Shown here: positions 34,423-43,668 of the stretch, one piece after another
How the letters are laid out: every line of letters begins with the position of its first letter
How positions within the stretch are numbered: position 1 is the stretch's first letter
Assembly (NCBI RefSeq): GCF_000382365.1
Contig: NZ_KB908230.1
Span: 1-64,000 of the forward strand
Reading direction: 5' to 3'
DNA: 64,000 bases
DNA from: Pannonibacter phragmitetus DSM 14782
GTDB taxonomy: Bacteria; Pseudomonadota; Alphaproteobacteria; Rhizobiales; Stappiaceae
Position numbers and translations under genes: made by a program
Notes under the pieces: model-generated
Seen by the model: the letters and a program-made list of their open reading frames with translations, nothing else
What the model was told of the DNA's origin: nothing
The model's database searches: none

Positions 34423-35370
34423 CTACAGCTCGCTCATCGCTTCGGCGGCCTTCACGGCGGCGGAGGCACGGTTTTCGACGCCGAGCTTCACATAGATCTG
34501 CTCCAGATGCTTGTTGACCGTGCGCGGTGACAGGCCGAGGATTTCGCCGATGTCCTTGTTCGCCTTGCCACGGGCGATCCACAGCAGCACCTCCGCCTCG
34601 CGGGCGGTGAGGCCGAAGCGGGTGCGCAGGCCGTCGGTCTGGCCTGCCTCGTCCCCGCCCGTCAGGCGGAAGAGATATTCATCCGGGCCGACGGCGCCCA
34701 GATAGGTGAAATCAAGCTTCTGCCCCGGCGCCCCCATGAAGGAGGTGGTGCGGCTGCCGCCAACCTGACCTGCCATCTGACTGGGGCTTCCAAGCCAGGC
34801 GCCCAGGTGCTGGCTGATGAGCGGGAGTACATCGCTGCCAACACGGCCGGCGAAATGGCTCAGCGCCGTGCGGGCCTGCGGCGTGGCCCATTTCACGCTG
34901 CCGGTGGAAGTGACCGCCATCAGGTGCCGCCCGGCGGCATCCAGCGCGATGCGGGCACTTTGCACCTGACGGGCATTGGCCAGATGCACGCGGATGCGGG
35001 CCTGCAGCTCATCGAGATTGATCGGTTTGGTCAGAAAATCGACGCCGCCGCTCTCCAGCGCATGCACCACATGCTCGGTCTCGCTGAGGCCGGTCATGAA
35101 GATCACCGGCACATGCGCCAGCTCCGGCATGGCCTTCAGCTGGCGGCAGGTCTCGAAGCCGTCCGGTTGCGGCATCACCGCGTCCATCAGCACCATGTCG
35201 GGTGTGATGCGCCCGGCAATGGTGAGCGCTGCCGTGCCGGAGGTGGCGACCAGAACAGTCACGCCCGAGGCCTCCAGCGCCTTCGTCAGGAAGCCGAGGG
35301 TTTCGGGGGAGTCATCCACCACAAGGACGATGTCGCGCTGGCCGGGTGCTTCAGTCATGCTCTCAGTCAT
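34423..35370 (-). CDS. LuxR-type response regulator (REC, PAS-like, HTH), partner of the hybrid kinase
   Basis: A 315-residue regulator. The receiver domain (residues about 12-130) has the acidic pair VVDDS, phospho-acceptor D63 in VLMDAVMPQPDG and K115 in FLTKPIN. The middle region (about 140-245) with DAAGRHLMAVTSTGSVKWAT looks PAS-like. A LuxR/FixJ helix-turn-helix closes it: GLTAREAEVLLWIARGKANK, then GLSPRTVNKHLEQIYVKL. The ATG at 35370 overlaps the kinase stop by eight bases, so the two are made together. It probably regulates the divergent urtABCDE operon (inferred from position). Confidence 0.9.
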   Translation of the reverse strand: MTESMTEAPGQRDIVLVVDDSPETLGFLTKALEASGVTVLVATSGTAALTIAGRITPDMVLMDAVMPQPDGFETCRQLKAMPELAHVPVIFMTGLSETEHVVHALESGGVDFLTKPINLDELQARIRVHLANARQVQSARIALDAAGRHLMAVTSTGSVKWATPQARTALSHFAGRVGSDVLPLISQHLGAWLGSPSQMAGQVGGSRTTSFMGAPGQKLDFTYLGAVGPDEYLFRLTGGDEAGQTDGLRTRFGLTAREAEVLLWIARGKANKDIGEILGLSPRTVNKHLEQIYVKLGVENRASAAVKAAEAMSEL

Positions 35371-38300
35371 GGGGCTGGACCTCTTCCAGGATTGTCCTGT
35401 AACCGGCAAAATCGAACTGCTCCAGCCGCTCGCGCAGGGCCGTAACAAGAGGGCCGTTGCCCGCTTCCCGGTCCAGCTCGCTCAGCTTTGCCTCGATGCC
35501 ATGCACATAGCCGATATCTCCAAGATCCATCAGGTCACGCAAGTGACCGGGGCCGGGATTGGCGTAAATTGCGTGCGGCGTCTCCCGCTGCGGCTCTGCC
35601 TGAAGCAGGATGATCGGCAGGGAAGGGGCGGCCTGCGGCTCCGGTGCAGGTGCGGCCGGTGCGCCATAACGCCAGACGAGGCCGGGCAGGCGGCCGAGAC
35701 GGTCGAGAAGCTGGGCCATGTCCACGGGCTTGGCCAGCGTGTCGTCATGGGCAGGCTCGCCGGTGGGGCGCAGGGCCGTGTCGCCGATATTGGCTGAGAG
35801 CATGACGATGCGGCCCTTGTAGCCGCGATGGCGCAGGGCGGCTGCCACTTCCCAGCCGTTGAGGCCGGGCATGGAAATATCGGCCAGCACCAGATTCGGC
35901 GCAAGCTCCAGCGTGAGATCTATGCCTTCCTGCCCGTTTTCCGCCGTCAGCACGATGAAGCCGAGTGGCGCCAGCATCTCGCGCATGAGGGCGCGGTGGT
36001 CGCCATTGTCGTCGATGACGAGGATGGAGCGGCGCGGCCCTTCATAGCCGCGCACCAGCCGGTCCGCGGCAAGGGCCGGAGCCGGGCCGTTGAGCGCCGC
36101 CAGCATCAGCCGCACGGTGAAGGTGCTGCCCTTGCCTTGTTCGCTGGTGACGTCAATGGAGCCGCCCAGCGTCTGTGCCAGAAGCTTGGTGATGGTCAGC
36201 CCGAGGCCAAGCCCCGGCGTGCGGTGTACAGCTTCACTGCTGCCCCGTCCGAAGGGTTCGAAGATGCGCTCCAGATCTTCCGGCGCAATGCCGCGGCCCG
36301 TATCGGTGATGCGGAAGGTGGCGACCTGCGAGCGGTAGGCAACGTCCAGCGTGATCCGGCCCTTGTCCGTGAACTTGATGGCATTGGACAGGAGATTGAC
36401 GAGGATCTGGCGCAGGCGCTTTTCATCGGTGCGCACCAGTGCGGGCAGGTTCGGCGCACGGGAAAACTCGAAGCCGAGCCCCGTCGCCTGCGCCTGCAGC
36501 CGCACCATGGCGACGATCTGGTCGAGGAATTCGTGGATGTTGACCGTGTCCGTGCTGACCTGAAGCCGGCCAGCCTCAATGCGGGAAATGTCGAGAAGGC
36601 CGTCGATCAGGCCGGAAAGATGCTCCGCGCTGCGGCGGATGACCTGAATGCTGGCCTTGCGCTCACGCGGGATGGCCTCGTCCCGCTCCAGCACTTGCGC
36701 ATAGCCGAGAACCGCATTGAGCGGGGTGCGCAATTCGTGGCTGAGGCCGATGACATAGCGGCTCTTGGCGTGGTTGGCCGCTTCCGCCGCTTCCTTCGCC
36801 CGTTGCAGTGCGGCGTCCGTCTTGCGGTGCGCTTCGATTTCCTGCAGCAGCAGCGTGTTCTGGCGGGCGGACTCTTCTTCCGCTACCCGGCGCGTGTCAT
36901 GGGCGAGCACGAGGAACCAGACGCCAATCCCAGCGGCGATGGCAAAGACGACGAAGATGAGCGCGATGATCTGTCCCGGTGCAAGGCTCTCCTCCACGCT
37001 GTGCACCATGGACTGGTTGTAGATGATGGTGAGGATGAGGCCGATGCCGGTGATCACCAGCGCCGAGGTGGTGAGATAGCGGCCAAGCCGGGTGCCGAGC
37101 TTTTCCATCGCCCAGGCGGGCAGGGCGGCAGCTGCGACCGTCTTCGTTTGATAGGCGAGCCGCGCCTTCGGCTTGCAGCTGTCGCCGCAACGGGCATCCA
37201 GCGTGCAGCAGAGCGAGCAGATCGGCACCTGATAGGCCGGGCAATAGGCCATGTCTTCCGGCTCGAACGGGTTTTCGCAGACCGAGCAGGTGATAGTGGT
37301 GCGGGATTGCCAGTGGCGGCGCGGCTTGCGGGCCAGATAATATTTGCCCTTCGTGCCCCAGGCGATGAGCGGGGCAAAGACGTAAGGCAGCACGAAGGCG
37401 ATGAAGGTGGCGAGAGCTGCCGCCGTGACGCCGAAAATGCCGTAATGCGCCAGCAGCGCAATCAGCGCCGCCCCGCCCATGGCGCCGGTGCCCACGGGGT
37501 TGATGTCATAGAGATGGGCACGTTTGAACTCGATGCCCGGCGGGGCAAGGCCCAGCGGCTTGTTGATGAAGAGATCGGCGGAAATCGAGGAAAGCCAGGC
37601 CATGGCGATGATGGAGAAGACGCCCAGCGTCTCCTCCAGAAGCTCGTAGATGCCAAGTTCCATCAGCAGCAGGGCGATTCCGACATTGAACACAACCCAA
37701 ACCACCCGGCCCGGATGGCTGTGGGTGAGGCGGGAGAAGAAGTTGGACCAAGCCAGCGACCCGGCATAGGCATTCATCACGTTGATCTTGAGCTGCGCCA
37801 CCACCACGAAGGCGGCCATCAGCATGATGGCGGCCTGTTCGGAAGGCAGCATGTAGCCGAAGGCGACTGCATACATGCGTGACGGCTGATCGGCCTCGCT
37901 TGCCGGAATGCCGGACGAGAGCACCAGCACGGCAAGGAAAGAGCCGGCCAGCAGCTTCGGCAGGCCGATGACCACCCAGCCGGGACCCGCCAGAAACAGC
38001 GCAAAGCGGCGCAGCGGCGACAGGTTTTCCTTCGCCGGCAGGAAGCGCAGGAAGTCCACCTGCTCGCCGATCTGCGCCATCAGCGCCAGCACCACGGCAG
38101 CGGCGGCACCGAATTGCAGCAGGTCCACCGGATTGGAATAGGCTTCCCGGGGCGCGCCGGAGGCGGGATCAATGCCGGCAAAGCCGAGCCAGACGCCCAC
38201 CGCCTGCCAGTCCGTCAGCGCAATGAAAATGAAAGGCAGGATGTTGAGGATGATCCAGAAGGGCTGGGTCAGAAGCTGGAAGCGGCTGATCAGGGTGATG

Positions 38301-38800
38301 CCATGGGTGACCAGCGGGATCACTGCCACGGCGCTGAGGATATAGCCGATCCAGAGCGGTATGCCGAAGGCATATTCGAGGGCGCTCGACATGATCGAGG
38401 CTTCGATGGCGAAGAGAATGAAGGTGAAGCTGGCATAGATCAGCGAGGTCAGGGTTGAGCCGATGTAGCCGAAACCGGCACCGCGCGTCAGCAGGTCGAT
38501 ATCCACCCCGTGACGCGTGGCATAGCGGGCGATAGGCAGGCCGACGAAAAGCAGCACCGCGCAGCCTGCCAGAATCGCGGCAAAGGCATTGGCTGTGCCA
38601 TAGGACAGGGTGATGGCACCGCCGATTGCCTCCAGCGCCAGAAACGAGATGGCTCCGCTTGCCGTATGGGCAATGGCGCGGCTGGAAAAGCGCCGGGCGC
38701 TCTTGGCCGTGAAGCGCAGCGCATAGTCTTCCAGGGTCTGGTTGTTGACCCATTGATTGTAATGCCGGCGCACCGGCAGGATGCGCTGACGCGCTGTCAT
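35363..38800 (-). CDS. Permease-fused hybrid sensor histidine kinase
   Basis: 1145 residues in five parts. (1) Residues 1-490: about 12 helices resembling NCS1/cytosine-permease-type or related transporters. (2) A cysteine cluster at C505, C508, C520, C528, C531, C532, C538 and C542, probably a zinc-binding module. (3) Two further helices at about 577-597 and 610-632, then a coiled coil. (4) HisKA/HATPase: H688 in SHELRTP, N-box NLLSNAIKF, DTGRGI and GLGLGL. (5) A receiver with D930/D931, phospho-acceptor D974 and K1024, plus a 100-residue C-terminal extension. Similar plans are the symporter-kinases CbrA and CrbS/MxtR. It is coupled to the LuxR regulator and divergent from urtA, so urea or a related nitrogen compound is a sensible ligand (inferred). 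Confidence 0.92.
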   Translation of the reverse strand: MTARQRILPVRRHYNQWVNNQTLEDYALRFTAKSARRFSSRAIAHTASGAISFLALEAIGGAITLSYGTANAFAAILAGCAVLLFVGLPIARYATRHGVDIDLLTRGAGFGYIGSTLTSLIYASFTFILFAIEASIMSSALEYAFGIPLWIGYILSAVAVIPLVTHGITLISRFQLLTQPFWIILNILPFIFIALTDWQAVGVWLGFAGIDPASGAPREAYSNPVDLLQFGAAAAVVLALMAQIGEQVDFLRFLPAKENLSPLRRFALFLAGPGWVVIGLPKLLAGSFLAVLVLSSGIPASEADQPSRMYAVAFGYMLPSEQAAIMLMAAFVVVAQLKINVMNAYAGSLAWSNFFSRLTHSHPGRVVWVVFNVGIALLLMELGIYELLEETLGVFSIIAMAWLSSISADLFINKPLGLAPPGIEFKRAHLYDINPVGTGAMGGAALIALLAHYGIFGVTAAALATFIAFVLPYVFAPLIAWGTKGKYYLARKPRRHWQSRTTITCSVCENPFEPEDMAYCPAYQVPICSLCCTLDARCGDSCKPKARLAYQTKTVAAAALPAWAMEKLGTRLGRYLTTSALVITGIGLILTIIYNQSMVHSVEESLAPGQIIALIFVVFAIAAGIGVWFLVLAHDTRRVAEEESARQNTLLLQEIEAHRKTDAALQRAKEAAEAANHAKSRYVIGLSHELRTPLNAVLGYAQVLERDEAIPRERKASIQVIRRSAEHLSGLIDGLLDISRIEAGRLQVSTDTVNIHEFLDQIVAMVRLQAQATGLGFEFSRAPNLPALVRTDEKRLRQILVNLLSNAIKFTDKGRITLDVAYRSQVATFRITDTGRGIAPEDLERIFEPFGRGSSEAVHRTPGLGLGLTITKLLAQTLGGSIDVTSEQGKGSTFTVRLMLAALNGPAPALAADRLVRGYEGPRRSILVIDDNGDHRALMREMLAPLGFIVLTAENGQEGIDLTLELAPNLVLADISMPGLNGWEVAAALRHRGYKGRIVMLSANIGDTALRPTGEPAHDDTLAKPVDMAQLLDRLGRLPGLVWRYGAPAAPAPEPQAAPSLPIILLQAEPQRETPHAIYANPGPGHLRDLMDLGDIGYVHGIEAKLSELDREAGNGPLVTALRERLEQFDFAGYRTILEEVQPHD

Positions 38801-38823
38801 TCAGGCGCCCCCTATTTAGGCGT

Positions 38824-38842
38824 CTGCCCATTCATTGGGCAG
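38824..38842. promoter_or_regulatory. Inverted repeat upstream of the hybrid kinase
   Basis: CTGCCCA and TGGGCAG, 7-bp perfect arms around TTCAT, 24-42 bases before the kinase start. It may be an operator or a leader hairpin; no bound protein can be named. Confidence 0.4.
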
Positions 38843-38982
38843 TTTGCCGTCCCGCATTCCCGAAAAAGCTCCGGATGCCGCCCCGTTTCTTGCAAGTTCA
38901 CTTGTTCCTAGCAGGGATCATGCCGGTTTTCCCCGTGGCGCTGCCCAGCGGGAAGGCAGGCTGCAAGGCTGACGCAGGGGGC

Positions 38983-38998
38983 TACGTCAATCGACGTA
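38983..38998. promoter_or_regulatory. Candidate response-regulator site upstream of urtA
   Basis: TACGTCAATCGACGTA: 6-bp perfect arms separated by four bases, the size and symmetry expected for a dimeric LuxR/FixJ-type regulator, and in the region shared by the kinase-regulator pair and urtA. Binding is inferred. Confidence 0.45.
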
Positions 38999-39162
38999 TG
39001 TTGCGCTGCCGCATGAGGCCGCACGATCCCCTTCAGACGGCAGCCAGCGGCGGCCGCGGGCGGCAAGCCGGATGAGCGGAGACAATCCGGACGGCGCACC
39101 GCTTCCAGATGGGGTGATCCCGGCAACGGACCGGGACGGGCAAAAATCAAGGGGAACAGCAG

Positions 39163-40458
39163 ATGATGACCAGGATGACTTCCCGCATGGCAGGGTTCGT
39201 GGTGGCGGGCCTGATGACATCGACCATGATCGGCGGCGCGCTGGCCGAGGAGACGATCAAGATCGGCATCCTGCATTCGCTGTCGGGCACGATGGCGATT
39301 TCCGAAACGACGCTGAAGGACACCATGCTGTTCCTCATCGAGGAGCAGAACAAGAAGGGCGGCGTGCTGGGCAAGAAGCTGGAAGCCGTCGTTGTTGACC
39401 CTGCATCCGACTGGCCGCTCTTTGCCGAAAAGGCCCGCGAGCTTGTCGCGGTCAACAAGGTTTCGGCCGTCTTCGGCTGCTGGACCTCCGTGTCGCGCAA
39501 GTCCGTGCTGCCGGTGTTCGAGGAGCTGAACTCGATCCTGTTCTACCCCGTTCAGTACGAGGGTGAGGAAAGCCAGCGCAACGTGTTCTACACCGGCGCT
39601 GCCCCCAACCAGCAGGCCATTCCGGCGGTGGACTACCTCATGAACGAGGAAGGCGTGGAGCGCTGGGTGCTGGCAGGCACCGACTATGTCTATCCGCGCA
39701 CGACGAACAAGATCCTTGAAGCCTACCTGAAGTCCAAGGGCGTCAAGGAAGAGGACATCATGATCAACTACACGCCGTTCGGTCATTCCGACTGGCAGAC
39801 GATCGTGTCCGACATCAAGGCCTTCGGCTCCACCGGCAAGAAGACTGCCGTGGTCTCCACCATCAACGGCGATGCCAACGTGCCCTTCTACAAGGAACTC
39901 GGCAACGCCGGCATCAAGGCCGAAGACATTCCGGTCGTCGCCTTCTCCGTGGGTGAGGAAGAGCTCGCCGGTCTCGACACCGCCCCGCTCGTCGGCCATC
40001 TGGCTGCCTGGAACTATTTCCAGTCCGTCGACACCCCGGCCAATGCCGAGTTCATCGAAAGCTGGCGCGCCTTCATCGGCAACGAAAAGCGCGTGACCAA
40101 CGATCCGATGGAAGCCCATTACATCGGCTTCAACATGTGGGTGAAGGCCGTCGAGAAGGCCGGCACCACCGACACGGATGCAGTCATCGACGCGCTGATC
40201 GGCGTCTCCGTGCCGAACCTCTCCGGCGGCTATTCGGCCATGATGCCGAACCACCACATCACCAAGCCGGTGCTCATCGGCGAAATCCAGGCCGATGGCC
40301 AGTTTGAGACCGTGTGGGAAACCCCCGGCCTCGTGGTGGGTGACGAGTGGTCCGATTATCTGGAGGGCTCCATGGACCTGATCGCCGACTGGCGCGCCCC
40401 GCTCTCCTGCGGAAACTTCAACGTGAAGACCGGCAAGTGCGGCGGCTCCGGCAGCTGA
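39163..40458 (+). CDS. urtA: Urea ABC transporter substrate-binding protein
   Basis: A 431-residue periplasmic protein with signal peptide (about residues 1-28, ending GGALAEE). The mature part begins TIKIGILHSLSGTMAISETT, the UrtA hallmark, with SAVFGCWTSVSRKSVLPVFE and LFYPVQYEGEESQRNVFYTG. It binds urea (possibly short amides) and delivers it to UrtBC. The terminal Cys pair (SCGNFNVKTGKCGG) fits a disulfide. It is the first gene of urtABCDE. AAGGGGA precedes the first of two ATG codons; either may be used. Confidence 0.96.
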   Translation: MMTRMTSRMAGFVVAGLMTSTMIGGALAEETIKIGILHSLSGTMAISETTLKDTMLFLIEEQNKKGGVLGKKLEAVVVDPASDWPLFAEKARELVAVNKVSAVFGCWTSVSRKSVLPVFEELNSILFYPVQYEGEESQRNVFYTGAAPNQQAIPAVDYLMNEEGVERWVLAGTDYVYPRTTNKILEAYLKSKGVKEEDIMINYTPFGHSDWQTIVSDIKAFGSTGKKTAVVSTINGDANVPFYKELGNAGIKAEDIPVVAFSVGEEELAGLDTAPLVGHLAAWNYFQSVDTPANAEFIESWRAFIGNEKRVTNDPMEAHYIGFNMWVKAVEKAGTTDTDAVIDALIGVSVPNLSGGYSAMMPNHHITKPVLIGEIQADGQFETVWETPGLVVGDEWSDYLEGSMDLIADWRAPLSCGNFNVKTGKCGGSGS

Positions 40459-40540
40459 TGTGAGACGGCTTTCAATGAGGGGCGGGGCCGCCCCTCACCC
40501 CTCACTGCGTGGGACAGCATTTGCAACGGACTGCCTGTCA

Positions 40541-40720
40541 GGCTCCAACTCCTCTCCCCCCTTGAGGGGGAGATGCCCCCGGCAGGGGGCAGAGGGGGGT
40601 AACTGACTCTCCGTTTTGAAGAGAGGTTCCGCCGTGCTGAAGCGTTGCCACCCCCCTCTGTCAGCTTGCGCTGACATCTCCCCCTCAAGGGGGGAGAGGG
40701 GCGCTGCGGCAAAAGGAGAG
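40541..40720. repeat. 180-bp palindromic repeat, copy 1 (between urtA and urtB)
   Basis: The left arm carries CCTCTCCCCCCTTGAGGGGG and AGAGGGGGGTAAC; the right arm carries CCACCCCCCTCTGTCAGCTT and CCCCTCAAGGGGGGAGAGGGG. The element can fold on itself over its whole length and each arm also folds alone. The same 180-bp arrangement, with a different centre, lies at 44445-44624. A partial third motif, CTCTCCCTCTTTGGGGGAGG, is seen just downstream at about 40792-40811. Confidence 0.8.
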
Positions 40721-40869
40721 GGCTGAAACGCCCCCGGAAACCGGCTCTCACGCAGCAAGGTCCGCATGTTTCAAAAGATGCTAACGCTCCTCTCCCTCTT
40801 TGGGGGAGGGGGTAGCTGCGGGAGCTACAGCCTCCCGCTGCCATGATTGCTTCCAGCCAGGTGACGCCC

Positions 40870-42498
40870 ATGTCTCTGAAACGCCTCATGATCTGTCTGC
40901 TGATGCTGGTGATGTCCGTTGCCGTGCAGCAGCATGCCCTTGCGCAGGACGCGGATGCGCTGCGCCCCTTGGTGAACAAGCTGGGCGAGGGCGGGTTTAA
41001 GGAAACCGAGGCGCAGGTGGGTGCGCTGGCGGCAACCGGAGATCCCGCCGTGGCTCCGGCGCTGGAGGCCTTGTCGTCCGGCGATCTCTACGTGCGCAAG
41101 AGCGACGCCATGGCCGTCATCGGCACGAAGGCGGGCTCCGGCCTTGCGCTGAGCGATCCGCTCACCGGTGAGGCGCTGGGCACGGTCACGACGGGCGAAG
41201 TGACCAAGATCAAGGTCAACAACGGATTGCGCCGGTCGATCCGCGCCGCGCTGGGCAGCCTGACGCTGGGCTCTGCTGATGCCCGCGTTCGTCTGGCTGC
41301 GGCCAATTCCATGTTCCGCTCCCGCGATGTGGAAACGCTGCCTCAGCTCGAGGCAGCCATCGCCAGGGAGACGGATGCGGGGGTGAAGACTGCGATGGAG
41401 CGTGCCCGGGCGGCCACTGTGCTGGCCGGTGACGCGCCGGAGGCGGACAAGCTGGCGGCTGTGGATCTGATCGCCTCGGCGGGCGGGCGCGATGCCCTGT
41501 CCGTGCTGACGTCGATTGCCAGCGATGCCAGGGCGCCGCAGGCCCTGCGCGATGCGGCGCAGACCGGCCTCACCCGCATTGAAAAGTCGCTGGCGCTCTG
41601 GGATGGCGCGCAGAACATCTGGTACGGCCTGTCGCTGGGCTCGGTGCTGCTGCTGGCCGCCATCGGCCTTGCCATCACCTTCGGCGTCATGGGCGTCATC
41701 AACATGGCCCATGGTGAAATGGTGATGATCGGCGCCTATGTCACCTTCATGGTGCAGGAGGTGATCCGCACCAGTTTCCCCGGCCTGTTCGGCGCGTCGC
41801 TTTTCATTGCGCTGCCGCTCGCCTTTCTGGTGACGGGGCTGATCGGCATGGCCATCGAGCGCGGCATCATCCGTTTCCTCTACGGGCGGCCGCTGGAAAC
41901 GCTGCTGGCTACCTGGGGCCTGTCGCTGATGCTGCAGCAGGCGGTGCGCTCGATCTTCGGGCCGACCAACCGGGAAGTGGGCAATCCGGACTGGATGTCC
42001 GGCGCCTTCCAGCTGGGTGAGATGACCATCACCTATAACCGGCTCTGGATCGTCGTCTTCGCCATGCTGGTCTTTGCCGGGCTGATGCTGGTGCTGAAGA
42101 AGACGCCCTTCGGCCTCTACACCCGCGCCGTCACGCAGAACCGCCGCATGGCCGCCTCGATGGGCATCCGCACGCCCTGGATCGACGCGCTGACCTTCGG
42201 TCTTGGCTCCGGCATTGCCGGGATCGCCGGTGTCGCCCTGTCGCAGATCGACAATGTGTCACCCAACCTCGGGCAGGGCTACATCATCGACAGCTTCATG
42301 GTCGTCGTCTTCGGCGGGGTGGGCAACCTGTGGGGCACGCTGGTGGGTGCGCTGACGCTCGGTGTCGTCAACAAGTTCCTGGAGCCCTATGCCGGGGCCG
42401 TGCTTGGCAAGATCCTCGTGCTCGTCTTCATCATCCTCTTCATCCAGAAGCGTCCACGGGGGCTGTTCGCCCTCAAGGGCCGGGCAGTTGACGCATGA
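40870..42498 (+). CDS. urtB: Urea ABC transporter permease UrtB
   Basis: A 542-residue permease of the LivH class. An N-terminal signal-like helix (MSLKRLMICLLMLVMSVAVQ) and a periplasmic, HEAT-like domain of about 220 residues (LRPLVNKLGEGGFKETEAQV) precede the membrane part, as is typical for UrtB. The transport core has VINMAHGEMVMIGAYVTFM and GGVGNLWGTLVGALTLG. The start is put at 40870; 40843 is the first ATG. It overlaps urtC in ATGA. A 180-bp repeat lies between urtA and this gene. Confidence 0.95.
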   Translation: MSLKRLMICLLMLVMSVAVQQHALAQDADALRPLVNKLGEGGFKETEAQVGALAATGDPAVAPALEALSSGDLYVRKSDAMAVIGTKAGSGLALSDPLTGEALGTVTTGEVTKIKVNNGLRRSIRAALGSLTLGSADARVRLAAANSMFRSRDVETLPQLEAAIARETDAGVKTAMERARAATVLAGDAPEADKLAAVDLIASAGGRDALSVLTSIASDARAPQALRDAAQTGLTRIEKSLALWDGAQNIWYGLSLGSVLLLAAIGLAITFGVMGVINMAHGEMVMIGAYVTFMVQEVIRTSFPGLFGASLFIALPLAFLVTGLIGMAIERGIIRFLYGRPLETLLATWGLSLMLQQAVRSIFGPTNREVGNPDWMSGAFQLGEMTITYNRLWIVVFAMLVFAGLMLVLKKTPFGLYTRAVTQNRRMAASMGIRTPWIDALTFGLGSGIAGIAGVALSQIDNVSPNLGQGYIIDSFMVVVFGGVGNLWGTLVGALTLGVVNKFLEPYAGAVLGKILVLVFIILFIQKRPRGLFALKGRAVDA

Positions 42499-43664
42499 TC
42501 ACCCATTTCCTTCTCCGCGCCTTCGACCGGCAGGCCACGCTGTTCCTCCTCATTGCAGGCGGCATCATTCTGGCAGTGCCTGCGCTCAACCTGCTGCTGC
42601 CGCCGGATCATCCGCTGCATGTGCCCACCTATGCGGTAAGCCTGATGGGCAAGTATCTCACCTATGCGCTGCTGGCGCTGTCGGTGGATCTGGTCTGGGG
42701 CTATTGCGGCATTCTCTCGCTGGGTCATGGCGCCTTCTTCGCCCTCGGCGGCTATGCCATGGGCATGTATCTGATGCGCCAGATCGGTCCGCGCGGCGTC
42801 TATGGCGACCCGGTGCTGCCGGACTTCATGGTGTTCCTCAACTGGAAGGAACTGCCCTGGTACTGGTACGGCTTCGACAGCTTTCCCTTTGCCATGCTGA
42901 TGGTGCTGCTGGTGCCGGGTGTGCTCGCCTTTGTCTTCGGCTGGTTTGCCTTCCGCTCGCGGGTATCTGGGGTCTATCTGTCGATCATCACGCAGGCGCT
43001 CACCTATGCGCTGCTGCTCGCCTTCTTCCGCAATGACATGGGCTTTGGCGGCAACAACGGGCTGACCGATTTCAAGGACATCCTCGGCTTCTCCGTGCAG
43101 GCCGATGCCACCCGCGCCGGGCTGTTCCTCGCTTCCGGTCTGGCACTGCTCGTGTCCTTCCTGCTCGCCCGTTCCATCACCCGCTCCAAGCTCGGCAAGG
43201 TGCTGGTGGCGGTGCGCGATGCGGAAAGCCGCACCCGTTTCCTCGGCTACAAGGTGGAGCGCTACAAGCTCTTCGTCTGGACTGTTTCGGCCATGATGGC
43301 GGGCCTTGCCGGGGCGCTCTACGTGCCGCAGGTGGGCATCATCAATCCGGGCGAATTTGCCCCGGCCAATTCCATCGAGGTGGTGATCTGGGTGGCGGTC
43401 GGCGGGCGCGGCACGCTCTATGGGCCGATCATCGGCGCGGTGCTGGTCAACTACGGCAAGACCTGGTTCACCGCCGTTCTGCCGGAAATCTGGCTCTTTG
43501 CCCTCGGCGCGCTGTTCGTGGTGGTGACGCTGTTCCTGCCCAAGGGCATCACCGGCCTTGCCGCGCAGATCCGGGAAAAGGCGGCCCGCCGCCGCAAGCC
43601 GCAGGACATGCCCGCATCCGGCTCTCAACCCTCTGGCGCCAAAGCGCCGCAACCGGCGGAGTGA
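42495..43664 (+). CDS. urtC: Urea ABC transporter permease UrtC
   Basis: A 389-residue LivM-class permease that pairs with UrtB. It shows about ten helices, the motif GILSLGHGAFFALGGYAMGM and the cytoplasmic coupling loop RSKLGKVLVAVRDAESRTRF. GGRGTLYGPIIGAVLVNYGK lies near the end. Four-base overlap with urtB (ATGA); urtD begins five bases after the stop. The length and motif set fit UrtC rather than a branched-chain amino-acid LivM, as does the operon. Confidence 0.95.
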   Translation: MITHFLLRAFDRQATLFLLIAGGIILAVPALNLLLPPDHPLHVPTYAVSLMGKYLTYALLALSVDLVWGYCGILSLGHGAFFALGGYAMGMYLMRQIGPRGVYGDPVLPDFMVFLNWKELPWYWYGFDSFPFAMLMVLLVPGVLAFVFGWFAFRSRVSGVYLSIITQALTYALLLAFFRNDMGFGGNNGLTDFKDILGFSVQADATRAGLFLASGLALLVSFLLARSITRSKLGKVLVAVRDAESRTRFLGYKVERYKLFVWTVSAMMAGLAGALYVPQVGIINPGEFAPANSIEVVIWVAVGGRGTLYGPIIGAVLVNYGKTWFTAVLPEIWLFALGALFVVVTLFLPKGITGLAAQIREKAARRRKPQDMPASGSQPSGAKAPQPAE

Positions 43665-43668
43665 AGCC

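Larger units (their letters stand above)
38801..39162. promoter_or_regulatory. Divergent control region between hybrid kinase and urtA
   Basis: 362 bases serving both directions. It holds a CTGCCCA/TGGGCAG inverted repeat (38824-38842) just upstream of the kinase start, and TACGTC/GACGTA (38983-38998) about 165 bases before urtA. No convincing sigma-54 promoter (GG-N10-GC with full consensus) was seen. The urtA ribosome site AAGGGGA lies at about 39149-39155. Confidence 0.5.

Noticed and set aside
35828-37882. 684-codon plus-strand open frame opposite the hybrid kinase
   Set aside because: Same shadow effect; the kinase frame has all H, N, G1 and G2 boxes.
38801-39162. Sigma-54 promoter for urtA
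   Set aside because: No TGGCAC-N5-TTGCA-like sequence with both GG and GC elements at the right distance was found.
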